Source: Saururus chinensis (taxonomy: Eukaryota; Streptophyta; Magnoliopsida; Piperales; Saururaceae). Taken from it: 64,000 bases of DNA. The stretch lies in NCBI GenBank assembly GCA_035235625.1, contig CP141144.1:46498014-46562013 (forward strand). The letters are read 5' to 3'. The notes beneath the pieces are model-generated. The model was not told the origin of the DNA, did no database searches, and saw nothing but the letters and a program-made list of their open reading frames with translations. This document shows positions 10,789-20,870 of the stretch, in pieces. The stretch's first letter is position 1. Every line of letters begins with the position of its first letter. The position numbers and the translations under genes are program-made.

Positions 10789-12156
10789 CTCTAAGGCTTT
10801 TATTATACCTTGGTTTGATGATACCTTCTGCAATCCACAGACGGGTTAACTCTGATGCTTTAATGTCGTAGTCTTCTGGATAAATACTAAAATATAAGAA
10901 ACAAGGTCTCAGATAATATGCGAGATCATCATAACTTAGCATTAGTATTTTATCCACCCTTTGAAGATTATTATTTGTTTACAACTCGAAGTGGTAGTTG
11001 TATATGGTCTCCCACTCACTCAGAGCCTTGGGCTTGGTCGACAGGATTCCCCCAATGACCACAATTGCTAAAGGCAATCCCCTACATACTTTAAGGATTT
11101 TATGGGCCATTGGTTCTAACTCAGAAGAGTATTCTAACTCAGAAGAGCATCCGTTGTCAGACCAAGCCCCAAACACTTTCTTGCAGAAGAGGTTCCAAGC
11201 TTCATCCTCACGCAGGGGCTCTAGCATATAAACCTTTTCATTATCCTCCGAACAATAGTCCGCAACATCTTTCAGGCGCGTTGTGATCATCAAGTACTTC
11301 CGCACTCATTTTCCGGGAATGCACACTTAATCACTTCCCAGTCAACAACAGAGCAAACATCATCAAGTACAATTACATACCTCTTCTCTTGGATATAAGT
11401 CCTAAGGGTCTCAACCAATTCAACGTAATACATGCCACTCAGCTCTTCAGCAGGTGTCCCCTTCAGTACTTGAAGTTGATTCATCATGTTCCTGAGACAA
11501 ATGTTTGGGATACCGTGACCCAAGCATGGTAGAGGAAATGATTCTTCACTTGGGGGTCCTCGTAGACCTTGCGCACCAGTGTAGTCTTTCCAAGTCCCCC
11601 CATTCCAAGCACCGAAACCACCACATACTTCCATTTCTGCACCACCAGTCTTTTGATCAGCTCTGCTCGTGGCTGCTCAATGCCAACGACTTGCGACTCC
11701 TCGACGAATTGTGACGCCAGCCTAGAGACATCATCAAAGTTCGCTGTGGCACTAGATTTCCCGGCCTCAACAAGTGCAAATTCGCTTTTGAGCCGGTTGC
11801 AGAGGTCATTGACTTTGCTGGCCACCTTGCGGAGGGCCCATGGCCGCCTCAAGATGCGAGTTTTCTTGCGGAGGAACCCGAAACAGCCCATGGCCGCTTG
11901 GCCGATCCATGCTGTAGAAGAAGTCGTCGAGGGTATCCTCGATGTCGTAGGCGGTATCCCGGACCTGCTTCACCCACTCCTTTACAGCCTCATGCTCTTG
12001 CTGTTTCCGGTCGGCATCCACAAGAAAGGCACGAATCATCTCCAGATCACATCGAATTGCATCCACTCCTGCTTTTGCCCCACTCAGCAGTTTGGCCTCT
12101 TCGATGACCAGAGCGGCCAGCTGCTGGATCAGAATGTTCATGGCCGTCTCCGCCAT
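10789..12156 (-). pseudogene. CC-NB-ARC (CNL, RPM1-like) disease-resistance gene, truncated and frameshifted
   Basis: Intracellular immune receptors of this class sense pathogen effectors and switch by nucleotide binding. The start ATG is at 12156. The Rx-type coiled-coil domain is residues 1 to about 85 and contains the EDVID-like DIEDTLDDF. After a frameshift near 11890 come GFLRKK..., the P-loop GMGGLGKTT (about 11590-11620) and RNBS-A. After a second shift near 11495 comes kinase-2 (YVIVLDDV, about 11360). A third shift near 11300 leads to RNBS-B (MITTRLKDVA) and GLPLA (CRGLPLAIVVIGG). A TAA at 10979 is followed in frame by RNBS-D (CFLYFSIYPEDYDIK). The MHD motif and the entire LRR are absent; homology stops at repeat R2. 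Three shifts, a stop and the lost LRR make it non-functional. The opposite-strand frames 11505-12249 are shadows. Confidence 0.92.
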
Positions 12157-12540
12157 TATTTGCCTTTTTTGTGGAGGAGGGGAACTCTGATCGTCTTCCT
12201 CCGAAGTCCGATCTATGTCCTAAACACGTCCTTAGTTAAATGTCATTGATCAGTTCTAGGGAAGCATTTTCTATGCATCCCTAAAAAGCGTGAGTTGAGT
12301 TTGAAACTGTACGTCCCAAAGCTGGTTCTTCTTTATAGCGAGGTTCTGTTTGTTGTGATCCCGATAAAGGAGTAAACTTTTTGGAAAAGTAGCAGCCGAA
12401 CAAGTGGTTAATTCGGCTTGGAGAACATCAGTGGCGGTTTCGTGGTAAGGCCTATTGGATATTTGTATGCACGAATTTTGATTTGGCGTGTATGAGAGCA
12501 CATGACATAGGTAGTCGAAGCAGACTAGTATTGGGTTAGA
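12157..12540. other. Spacer upstream of the resistance pseudogene
   Basis: Short 5' flank of the CNL pseudogene. No clear promoter element or other gene was recognised. Confidence 0.5.
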
Positions 12541-12700
12541 AATACGATGAGTCATATATCATGTGTTCGATAAGACGCTGGAAACACAATGTTTAACCAT
12601 TATGGTATCATGTATGAGGGTTCCTCTTAGCGTATGTTCGAGCACATGATCGATATACTTATCGTATAACTAGAAGTTAGTTAGATAATGTGAATTGATG
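12541..12700. repeat. Motif cluster 1 (CGAT/TCGTGT type), 5' flank
   Basis: The 5' flank of the Ulp1-like gene contains the sparse boxes 'atacgatga', 'gtgttcgataa', 'catgatcgata' and 'ttatcgtata'. They resemble, more loosely, the strong motif found in the introns. Confidence 0.4.
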
Positions 12701-12786
12701 CGACTATTGATGATGGTCATGACTTATTGTTGATTTACATATATTTATCTAATTTTGTAGATGTAAAGTTAGAGTATTACATAAAA

Positions 12787-13491
12787 TGACGGAGTCAGTG
12801 AAGGCAGCAGAAGAGAAGAAGAAGATAATCTACATGCGAAGACTAGGTCTGGGAACAAATAGTTTCCCCATTGGACTGTGTCTATCAAAAAACCTTATAA
12901 GGCCATATTGGTGGAGACTAGGTTCTACCTAGTATATGATTGCGAGCCCATCATCATCTCCAGGTTACTGTTGGATGTTCTCATTGATGAGTGTTGGGAC
13001 GACTCACAGGAGGTCTTCAACATAAGGGGCAAAAGACTACCCCTTAATGTGGATGAAGTGGCTATGATCAGGGGTTTGAGGGGAAAAGGGAACCCGTGTA
13101 AATTGGAAAGTAGCGAGGGGAAGGCTGCACAGGGCAAAGGACAATTCCACAAAAAGTTCTTCCAAAGGAGCAGTTGGAGAAGACAGGAGTTGAAGAAATG
13201 TTGAAAGAAGTGGCTGCCGAAACATGAAGTGTTTTAGACGAGGACTTAGCACGGTTGGCTATCGTGCACATGGGTGTCCTTGTGTTATTTACACAGAGCA
13301 ACAGAGCCGTAACCCTAGCTCTGTGTGATTACATAGATGACCTATCGGTCATGGGGAGCTACAATTGGGTTGGCGTTGTATATAATATGTTGATGAGAGA
13401 CATATTAGCAGCCCACCGGAACATCATGAGAAGACAGGATGAGCATTCTACCATGGCTGAAATTCTCGTTGGGGCTTCATTAGTGTTCCAG
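12787..13491 (+). pseudogene. Ulp1-like transposon gene, 5' exon (plant-mobile/DUF1985-like N-terminal region)
   Basis: An ATG at 12787 opens a lysine-rich start. The coding-like frame then runs from about 12860: YKAILVETRFYLVYDCEP, DVLIDECWDDSQ, then FNIRGKRLPLNVDEVAMIRG around 13015-13078. This pattern (F-I-G-x-L-x-L-x-x-x-E-V-x-x-I-x-G-L) is typical of the N-terminal domain seen in plant transposon proteins with C48 peptidase ends. A frameshift near 13195 moves the frame to 13255-13491 (IDDLSVMGSYNWVGVVYNMLM). The exon ends at a good donor (cag|gtaatg, 13491/13492). Function in the family: transposon accessory protein; some members (VANC) relieve silencing. Assignment to DUF1985 itself is inference. 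Confidence 0.6.
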
Positions 13492-13829
13492 GTAATGCTC
13501 ATATGTTATATACCATGCTAAAAACCGTTAGTATCTCTCTAATGACACGATATGTTTACACACACATGTATATCGCTGTATCGCTCACACGATACCAACT
13601 CAATTGTGTTATCAGACATACGACATATAACATGCACGTAGACCTATCGTGATCTTGGTAACACAACTAAGTGTAATATCGTGCATTGGTCATTACACGA
13701 TGGGTAAGTATCGTGTTATTGGAATCACGATGAGGCTCCAAGCATGTTATCAATAACACGACTAATTTGTCATACTTACGATACCGACCATTTACACTAC
13801 TGACCATTTTCTTTTGTATTGTTCGCTAG
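13492..13829 (+). repeat. Intron with motif cluster 2 (TCGTGT / ACACGA)
   Basis: GT-AG intron (donor 13492, acceptor AG at 13828-13829) filled with short boxes on both strands: acacgat at 13545 and 13587, atcgtg at 13646, 'atatcgtgc' near 13675, 'tacacgatg' near 13695, 'tatcgtgttat' near 13710, 'tcacgat' near 13725, 'aacacgac' near 13754. Such density is not seen in the flanking exons. Confidence 0.7.
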
Positions 13830-14589
13830 GTATGGTTTTATGAGCATACCTCCATATGGGCTCCGAGTGGTCCTCCATGCAGCCTGAGGTGCAAGAGGTG
13901 GCCCGGATTTACCTAACTTTTGAGCAATGTGGAGAAGGCCGATAAACTTGACCCGGCCAACAAAATGGGGGGAAGAATATTCTAGCCTATCACCTAATGA
14001 GGAAGTGGTACAAGGAGGTCTTCATGTAGCTGAAGCCAAACTCGCAAATTATTATACGAATCACACCAATTGCCGGAGAGGCGCACTTGATAGATGGCCA
14101 ACAGGCAACCCCAAAGGCTAAGAAGGTGGGTACGTAGACTTTCTGCCCAATGAGACCTACCCATGGCCTCCACGACGAGATGTCAGGGAATGTACATTCC
14201 GACTGGGATGTTATTGAATCATTCGTCATGTCAGTTGATGTCATGACGGGAATTTGCGATGTTGTTTTGGAGAAGACTATTCTCTATGGTGAGCGGGGAT
14301 GGAACACAAAGCGAGTTGAAGCTGCACTCCAACGTGCTAAGAATGATCTCAAGTGACAACTAGCCTCATAGAATGATGCAACCCCCGAGGAACCAGAGAC
14401 AAAACAGCCGCATGACCCCCCTCAACCAGATGTTGCCCAAGCATCAACCCCTCCTCCAAGAACAAAAAGGATCATTGTTAGTTCGTTTAAAGGTAAGAGC
14501 TTCAAAATCCAGAGAAGCTCGCCAACCATCTGCCCCCAAAGATCAACCAGTACATGCCCCTTATTCGGTGGACGAGGGATTCATTTTGA
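13830..14589 (+). pseudogene. Ulp1-like transposon gene, second coding block
   Basis: Begins after the AG at 13829 with VWFYEHTSIWAPS and continues with frame changes (near 13920, 14130 and 14350). It includes DWDVIESFVMSVDVMTG (14196-14247) and a proline-rich linker (EEPETKQPHDPPQPD near 14390-14435). It ends at a donor (tga|gtaagtac, 14590). No catalytic domain is in this part. The disorder-like, proline-rich tail fits the linker between the N-terminal domain and the C48 peptidase in transposon proteins of this type. Confidence 0.5.
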
Positions 14590-14894
14590 GTAAGTACAAC
14601 ATTTTAATATATCGTGTTTCGTTAGGGGATATTCGTGTAATTGAGTACACGATAGACTAAACAGTCGTGTATTAAGAAAGCCAATTTCGTTATGGTCGTG
14701 TCATCGATCACACAATCATTGAAGCAGCTGTTACTTCAGAAAACAATCTGGTTGTGGTCATGTGATCGTTAGCACGATTAGTCCTCTTTTTGTTTTTCCA
14801 TCAATATGATATGCAGTTTCATCGTGTTTGGTAAAAGACGATTGGCATGCATATCGTTTGTTTACTAACACATTTGCTTATTTCTTAAATACAG
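14590..14894 (+). repeat. Intron with motif cluster 3 (TCGTGT / ACACGA)
   Basis: GT-AG intron (gtaagtac ... acag at 14891-14894). Boxes seen: 'atatcgtgtttc' near 14611, 'attcgtgtaatt' near 14629, 'gtacacgatag' near 14645, 'agtcgtgtatt' near 14661, 'ggtcgtgtcatcg' near 14693, 'agcacgatta' near 14771, 'atcgtgtttgg' near 14821. Confidence 0.72.
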
Positions 14895-15179
14895 AGAAAC
14901 GACAATCGCAAGTTGCCACCAAACCGAAGAAGAAGAATAGTCCGAAGTTGCAAAGGACCATAATAACTAGATTTTTAACGGAACTAAATGTAGAATTCCT
15001 GGAACAACCACGGGAGGTCGAAGAACAACCCTGGGATGTCAAAGAACAACCGCGGGATGTCGAAGAACAACCGCGGGATGTCGAAGAACAACCGCGGGAT
15101 GTCGAAGAATAACCCCAAGAGGTAGAGGAATTAGACCTTCCCCAGGAGGTCGTGGTTCAAGTCCGCGATGGGCCGGAAC
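14895..15179 (+). pseudogene. Ulp1-like transposon gene, third coding block with heptapeptide repeats
   Basis: Opens after an acag acceptor with a basic stretch (TKPKKKNSPK, possibly a nuclear signal). Six tandem copies of a 21-base unit encoding EQPRDVE-type heptads follow, at about 14999-15124. One copy carries CAA to TAA (15110-15112). Coding continues as EELDLPQEVVVQVRDGPE to 15179, where the solo LTR is inserted, and resumes at 17059. The glutamate/proline heptads suggest an acidic, flexible linker. Confidence 0.6.
14999..15124 (+). repeat. 21-base coding tandem repeat (EQPRDVE), six units
   Basis: Units read EQPREVE, EQPWDVK, EQPRDVE three times, then a copy with a stop and PQEVE. The three central copies are identical at DNA level (gaacaaccgcgggatgtc), which points to recent expansion or conversion. 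Confidence 0.9.
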
Positions 15180-17053
15180 TATAACGACCCGACCCGAGCC
15201 GGGTCCACAAAATCACCAATAGAAAATTTTCTTTTCCTTGAGCCAGGAATCATTGTCTATGTATGAGAGGTACAATGTCCATCTACGCACTACGGAGCTT
15301 TAAAGCTTTATCATACGAAGACTTAGGTTGTAACGAATGCATACACATAACGAAGCTTCATCGTTCATTGTGTGTAAAACAAAATTAAAACATATATTTA
15401 TAATTAAATTGGATCGGGCCAACGGTGCCTTGCCATTGGTTTCCTACGTACGTATTGGATATTATTCCAACACGATCGGATCCGAACGTAGTTCTGCCTA
15501 ACGGCTACTACATACATCAGACATCACAAAATTATATACGTTAAAATACGTATATACTAAAATTGAACAAAAATCATACTGAAATTCGTAATCTATCGGA
15601 GTAAAGCGGAAGTTAATAAATCAACGAAATCATACATCTCGTTGTACCACCACATCTCTCTCTATCACTGAGCCGAGACCGAAAACACATATTACACGTC
15701 TCGCTCTACCCTAGAGCGAGACCACACACGTCATGCATATAAACATACATCATGGCATATAAAGCACACATCATGGCATATAGGCACACAACATTGCATA
15801 TAGGCACATAGCACAACAAGCATATATATCGTAGCATAACACACATCATAACTAGCACATGTCATTCTATAATTAAAATGGGAGATCAGGAATGCTTACT
15901 CCCATCATGTCTCGTAAGGTATCGATATCTACGGACAAAACCCCGTCTTGCTCCGGGTCTCTTTCTCTTGTTTCGGTGTTTGGGCAAGGCCTCTCTTAGT
16001 GTCGGGGCATTTCCTCCACATAAGATTACCAGCTCAGAAAATAGAACCCTCCAATGCGTAGAACATACTCGATTTAGTCAAGAATGCCTCTTAAATTGAC
16101 TAAATCGGAGTTAGGATGGCCAGAAACAAAGAAAACGAAGTTGGTCGCTACGGGTAGAACCTCTCCTTGTCTTGGGGTGTTTCCTCTTTATACAATCACC
16201 AACTCATAAAACAGAACCCTCCATTGTGTAGAACATACTTGATTTAGTCAAGAACGCCTCTTGAATCGACTAAATCGGAGTTAGGATGGCCAGAGAAAAT
16301 GAAGTTAGTCAATGCTCGAAGGTAACGGGCAGAACCTCTCCTTGTCTTGGGATGTTTCCTCCTTATATGATAGCCAACTTGAAGAAATGACCACTCTATT
16401 ACATAGAGCATGCTCGATTTAGTAGGAAACGGGACTTGATCGATCTTAATCGGCCTCAAAACGGTTAGAAACAGGGGAGGAGAAGTTCTCACTGAAAACA
16501 TAATCGAAATTAGGTTTATATAGGCCCCGGCGTGCCAAAAACCGCAACGCACCGCAGATTTCAAACGGAAGCGCCGCCAGAAATGGCGGTGCCTGCCATT
16601 TCCCAGGACACGTGTGTGGCACATCACCCTTGTGTAACGCACACGGTGACAACGCATCGCAGTCGCGCGCACCGTGCGGATCACTATTTGCTTTTCTTTC
16701 TCTTTTTTTTATTCAAATCTTCAAACACGCATATCTCCCTACCCTGGATTCGGATTCGAGCATTCTTGGTACCGTTGGACTTGTATCAATGAGCCCTTCA
16801 ATACAAACCCACTTAAAGCAATAAATTGTACTCTTTCTAAGTGGGTCCCGCTTATTTTCTACGATTCTTGAAGGTCATAACATCTGGTCCCAACCTCCGT
16901 TTCGCCTGTTCTTTATTTCGTTACGCTCGTTTCTTTGAGCTCTACTCAAATACGGAGCTTTCAATGGTTAAAACTATCTATAATTTATTAGAAAAAATTA
17001 CTAATTACCTCTAACCCCCTTGGTTAGACGTCATCAAAAAACGGGATGTTGCA
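15180..17053 (-). mobile_element. Solo LTR, family A, copy 2 (inverted), inside the Ulp1-like gene
   Basis: Read on the minus strand it starts TGCAACATCCCG and ends GGGTCGTTATA, matching the start and end of the LTR at 17-2130. The TG start is intact; the final CA has become TA. Flanking bases ggaac (15175-15179) and ggaat (17054-17058) are a 5-base duplication with one change. It holds three copies of the 'taaatcgag...cctctcc' unit (around 16050, 16225 and 16400) where copy 1 holds two. It has fewer hairpin units than copy 1, so it is shorter (1,874 versus 2,114 bases). It splits the coding sequence between 15179 and 17059. Confidence 0.9.
15698..15722. repeat. Perfect 25-base hairpin in inverted family-A LTR
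   Basis: Arms gtctcgctcta and tagagcgagac around a 3-base loop. It is the reverse complement of 1399-1423, with no change in 25 bases although the LTRs otherwise differ clearly. Confidence 0.85.
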
Positions 17054-17058
17054 GGAAT

Positions 17059-17413
17059 AACCCTGTGAGGGACCGGCAGAACACCTGGAGATACCGGAAG
17101 AACCCCTGGAGGGACCGGAAGCACCCTAAGAAGCAAATAAAGGAGCAGTTCTAAAACAAGCAATAAAATTCATATTCAAGCGGAAAGATGCTCCTGGAGC
17201 TCCCTTCTTACCTCCTGTACCACGGAAGTCGAGATCCACCACCATTGAACCACCTACTCAAGGTGAGGAGGCGGTGAAGAAAGTCTCTGCTCAGGGTTCG
17301 AAGAAGCCAAAGCGTTTCAACAACTACATTGATGAGAAGTTAGCCAAGTTTGGACACATTGCTCAGACTGCAAAGCCCGGTGACGAAGTTCCTCTGGAAT
17401 CGGTCCCTGACCC
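17059..17413 (+). pseudogene. Ulp1-like transposon gene, fourth coding block
   Basis: Continues the interrupted exon after the solo LTR, first as more Glu/Pro repeats (EPLEGP near 17110), then a basic stretch (IKFIFKRKDAPGAPF) and KKPKRFNNYIDEKLAKFGHIAQ (17304-17369). It ends in ...ESVPDP at 17413, where the chromovirus is inserted, and resumes at 22659. Stops occur at 17067 and near 17130-17150. No catalytic residues lie here; it is linker sequence before the C48 domain. Confidence 0.55.
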
Positions 17414-17719
17414 TGTTGTGTATATTCATTCGACCCTCCCTTTATTTCAGTACATTAGGCTAGTTTCCCTTATAATTGCACATGTATTTGCTTATTGGAT
17501 TGTATTAGGAGCATTAGTGGGGCACGGGTTAGCTGGGCCCACTAGGTAGCATGTTTCCCAATGTAGGAAGGCATGACTCCCCATAAGAGGGTCGTCCCTT
17601 TCCTTAGTTCGACTTATGCAAGTATTATTCAGTTACTCTTCTTCTTTCTTCCTTCTTCTTCCTCTCCCTTACCTGTGTAGATCTCTAAGGTACCGATCGT
17701 GCCTACTCCGGGCACATCA
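17414..17719 (+). repeat. 5' LTR of the chromovirus
   Basis: Starts TGTTGTG and ends GGGCACATCA; equal in length to the copy at 22353-22658. Its end is followed at once by the primer site. Confidence 0.92.
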
Positions 17720-17720
17720 T

Positions 17721-17732
17721 TGGGATCAGAGC
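17721..17732 (+). promoter_or_regulatory. Primer-binding site (tRNA-Met type)
   Basis: tgggatcagagc, one base off the standard plant tggtatcagagc site, two bases after the 5' LTR. Confidence 0.85.
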
Positions 17733-17740
17733 ATTTACAA

Positions 17741-18898
17741 TCCCCGGCCATGGCGCATGGCAGGCAAGCAGCCGCAGCCCTAGAAGTGCTTCTAGAGAAG
17801 GAGGCGCCGGTCTCAGCGGACAGTTCGAAGGTCATTTTAGAGTCTGTCAGCGAACCAACTTTGGCCCAGATCATGGCAGAAGTGAAATCCTTGAGCGTGG
17901 GGGTGGCCATGGTGCATGCGCTGACCCTGGCGGTTGCGCAACTACAGGCAGAGCGCTCAGCGTCCATCCTGCCCAGGTCACCAGTAGCGCGTGATGAAAA
18001 GGGGGGTCTGTCCCAGGCTCCAGGTTCATACGGTCTTGACCCTTCAGCACTGGCAGACAAGGATACGAGGTTTTCCCAAGATCCCGTGCAGTTTGGCACA
18101 TTCAAACAGGCCCTGGATGGAAGATGCCAGGCCTGGGACACGTAAGGGACACTACGTGTTTTGGAAAATGCCTCAATGATGCTGCCTCCTAGAAATCTAT
18201 CCTAGGACATGGAAGACGAATGGGAGGAGTACCAGGGACCTCGCGGAGGACCACGGGGTGGGGCTGACCGTTTGGCTTGCCTACAGTTCCCCCGCTACAA
18301 TGGGGACAATGACCCTGTGAAATGGTTGTACAAGGCGGGCAAGTTTTTCGCCTACCAGGGGACACATTCAGAGGCTGAACGACTGTGCATAGTGGCCTTC
18401 CACCTCGATGGGGATGCTGCCGTATGGTTCCAGAGTTTCGAAAAGGAGGTGCGCTACCCCACTTGGGCCGCTTTCTCCAATGAGCTGTGCATCTAGTTTG
18501 GCCCTAACGAGTTTCAAGACTTCAATGAGATGCTATCATCATTGTGCCAAACCACCATTGTCCGGGCCTATTACACGGAGTTCATGAAGGTGGCCAACCA
18601 TCTCCTGGACTGGCCGGTGGCTGCCTTGGTGGGCACGTTCAAGAGGGGACTCATGCCGGAGATTTCGGAGGAGATGCACCACTTTCCCTACTCCATCATG
18701 AGGAATGTGGTGCGTCATGCACGCAGAGAGGAGGAGAAGCTGACCCAACAGCAGAAAGGGGTTCGGTTGGGTGCCTATCCATGTCGCAGTGGTATGATCA
18801 CCCCCCCTACAAGTCAGCCCACCATTCTGGCCTCAGCCCGACCTGGCCAACCATCCCTTCCCACTGGCCAGATTGTTCATCGTCTAATGCTAGTGTAG
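17741..18898 (+). pseudogene. Chromovirus gag
   Basis: Gag forms the virus-like particle. The frame runs with the pol frame. A helical N-terminal part (LEVLLEKEAPVSADSSKV) is followed by the retrotransposon-gag core (LQFPRYNGDNDPVKWLYKAGKFFAYQG at 18282-18362, AAVWFQSFEKEVRYPTWAAF) and a QQQKG tail. In-frame stops are TAA 18143, TAG 18203, TAG 18494 and TAG 18896. A zinc-knuckle-like CFRCDEKFVPGHHYA follows just after, at 18923-18967. No frameshift is seen. The exact start codon is uncertain because upstream ATGs at 17699 and 17750 share the frame. Confidence 0.85.
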
Positions 18899-19600
18899 AT
18901 GGAGGAGCGGCGGTCCAAGGGACTCTGTTTTCGTTGTGATGAGAAGTTTGTCCCAGGACATCACTATGCCATCAAGGGCAGCCTCTTGGTGGAGGAGGGC
19001 GTCGAAGACAGGGATGACGCGCCACACTATGACAATGTGCAGCCAGAGATTTCTGTCCATGCTTTCTCCGGGGCCTTCACACCCCGCACGATGCGCATTC
19101 AAGGCTATCTAAAGCGGCAGTAGGTGGCCATCTTGGTCGACAGTGGCTTTACCCATAATTTCATTAATGATAAGGTGGCACAGCATCTTGGCTGCTTCGT
19201 CTCTGACTCGAAGCCCTTCAATGTATTGATCGGTGACGGAAAGCACCTCCGGAGTTCGGGCATCTGTGCCCAAGCTGCCCTCTCTATTCAGGGCCGCACC
19301 TTCATCAATGACCTCTTTCTCCTGCCGACAAAAGGGGCGGATGTGGTGTTAGGGGTTCAGTGGTTGCAGGAGCTCGGCAACGTGATTTGGAACTTTAGGG
19401 ACATGGTTATGGATTTTGATGTTAACGGACATTGGGTTCGAATCGAGGGCTCCCGACCAGGCACCCCGCTCTCAGCCCAGTCTGTGGGGTCCTTCTTCCA
19501 GTTTGCACCCCAAGGGATTCTCTTGCAACAGTGCATGACAGTCGAGGTGACGAAGGAGGAACCACCCCCGAAACTTCTGGAGTTATTGGATGCCCATCAG
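18899..19600 (+). pseudogene. Chromovirus nucleocapsid knuckle and aspartic protease
   Basis: The CCHC-like knuckle (CFRCDEKFVPGHHY) has lost the usual second half. The aspartic protease follows: ILVDSGFTHNFIN at 19127-19165 holds the catalytic DSG, and ADVVLGVQWLQELGNVIW (about 19340-19393) is the conserved LG-W-L segment. Protease matures Gag-Pol. A TAG at 19121 lies just before the active site. Same frame as gag and RT. Confidence 0.88.
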
Positions 19601-20870
19601 AATGTATTTGCTGAACCATTGGGACTTCCTCCCGTGCAACCTCACGACCACCATATTCCGATCATTCCTGGGGTAGCACCGGCCAATGTCCGCCCTTATA
19701 GATATCCTCATATTCAGAAGTCAGAGATAGAGCATCTCGTGGCTGACATTCTCCAGTCCGGGATCATCCAGCCTAGCACAAGATCCTATTCTTCTCCGGT
19801 ATTGTTGGTTCAGAAGAAAGACAGTACGTGGAGGTTCTGTGTCAACTATCGTGCTCTGAATGTCATCACCGTCAAAGACAAATATCCCATACCAGTGATC
19901 GAGGAGTTGTTGGACGAGCTGTCCAGTGCCACGGTCTGCAGTAAACTCGACCTTCGTTCGGGTTATCATCAGATTCGGGTGAAGCCTACCGATGTGCACA
20001 AGACAGCTTTCCGGACTCATGACTGCCATTTTGAGTTTCTCATCATGCCATTTGGGCTGACCAATGCCCCCTCCACATTCCAGTGCCTCATGAATGATCT
20101 CTTTCGGCCATTCCTCCACTGCTATATACTGGTCTTCTTTGATGACATTCTTGTGTACAATCAATCATGGGCGGAGCATCTGGAGCATCTCAGCCCGCAT
20201 GTTGATTACTTGGGCCATATTATCTCACGGCACGATGTCACTACTAACCCATCCAAGGTGGCCGCCATGCTCTCTTGGTCGCAGCCTACTTCGGTAGGGG
20301 CGCTGCGGGGTTTTCTTGGCCTCACGGGCTATTATAGACAGTTTATCAGCTGGTATGGTGAGATTGCTCAGCACCTTATAGAGCTTCTAAAGAGGGGGGA
20401 TTTCGGTTGGTATGCGGTTGCTCAGGAAGCGTTTGACAAGCTGAAGCAGGCTATGGCTTTGGCTCCTGTTCTTATATTACCCAATTTCAGCTGGCCTTTT
20501 GTGGTGGAGACAGACACTTCGGATACTGGACTCGGGGCTGTTTTGCTACAGGATGAGCGTCCTATTGCCTACTTCAGTAAGGCTTTGGATGGCCGCTCTC
20601 TGTATCTGTCAATGTATGAAAAAGAGATGTTGGCTATTGTCCTCACCGTCGATAAGTGGTGTCCGTATCTACTTGGCCACTGGTTCTTGATCGGTATAGA
20701 CCACTAGCCCCTGAACTACTTCCTCGTACAGTGGGTGTCCACTCAGTCTCAGCAGTGGTGGGTCAATAAGTTACTTGGCTATGACTATGAGGTTGTGTAC
20801 AAGAAAGGGTCCGACAACACAGTGGCTGATGTCCTCTCTCATCGTTTTACTCCAGAATCATGCTTGGCCC
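19600..20870 (+). pseudogene. Chromovirus reverse transcriptase and RNase H
   Basis: RT copies element RNA to DNA; RNase H removes the RNA. Visible motifs: KKDSTWRFCVNYRALN (19817-19864), KLDLRSGYHQIRV (19941-19979), MPFGLTNAPSTFQ (20046-20084) and FFDDILVY, the YxDD-type active site, at 20134-20157. Between 'EHLEHL' and 'VDYLGHII' (about 20175-20215) roughly 24 residues found in related RTs are missing, an in-frame deletion of the palm/thumb edge. RNase H starts at ETDTSDTGLGAVL (20506-20544). Stop TAG at 20705. Confidence 0.9.

Noticed and set aside
11569-12249. 226-codon plus frame
   Set aside because: Antisense of the CNL pseudogene, whose motifs are on minus.
17-17053. A 17 kb DNA transposon with 2 kb terminal inverted repeats
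   Set aside because: The two inverted blocks each have their own 5-base target duplication and LTR ends, so they are separate solo LTRs.
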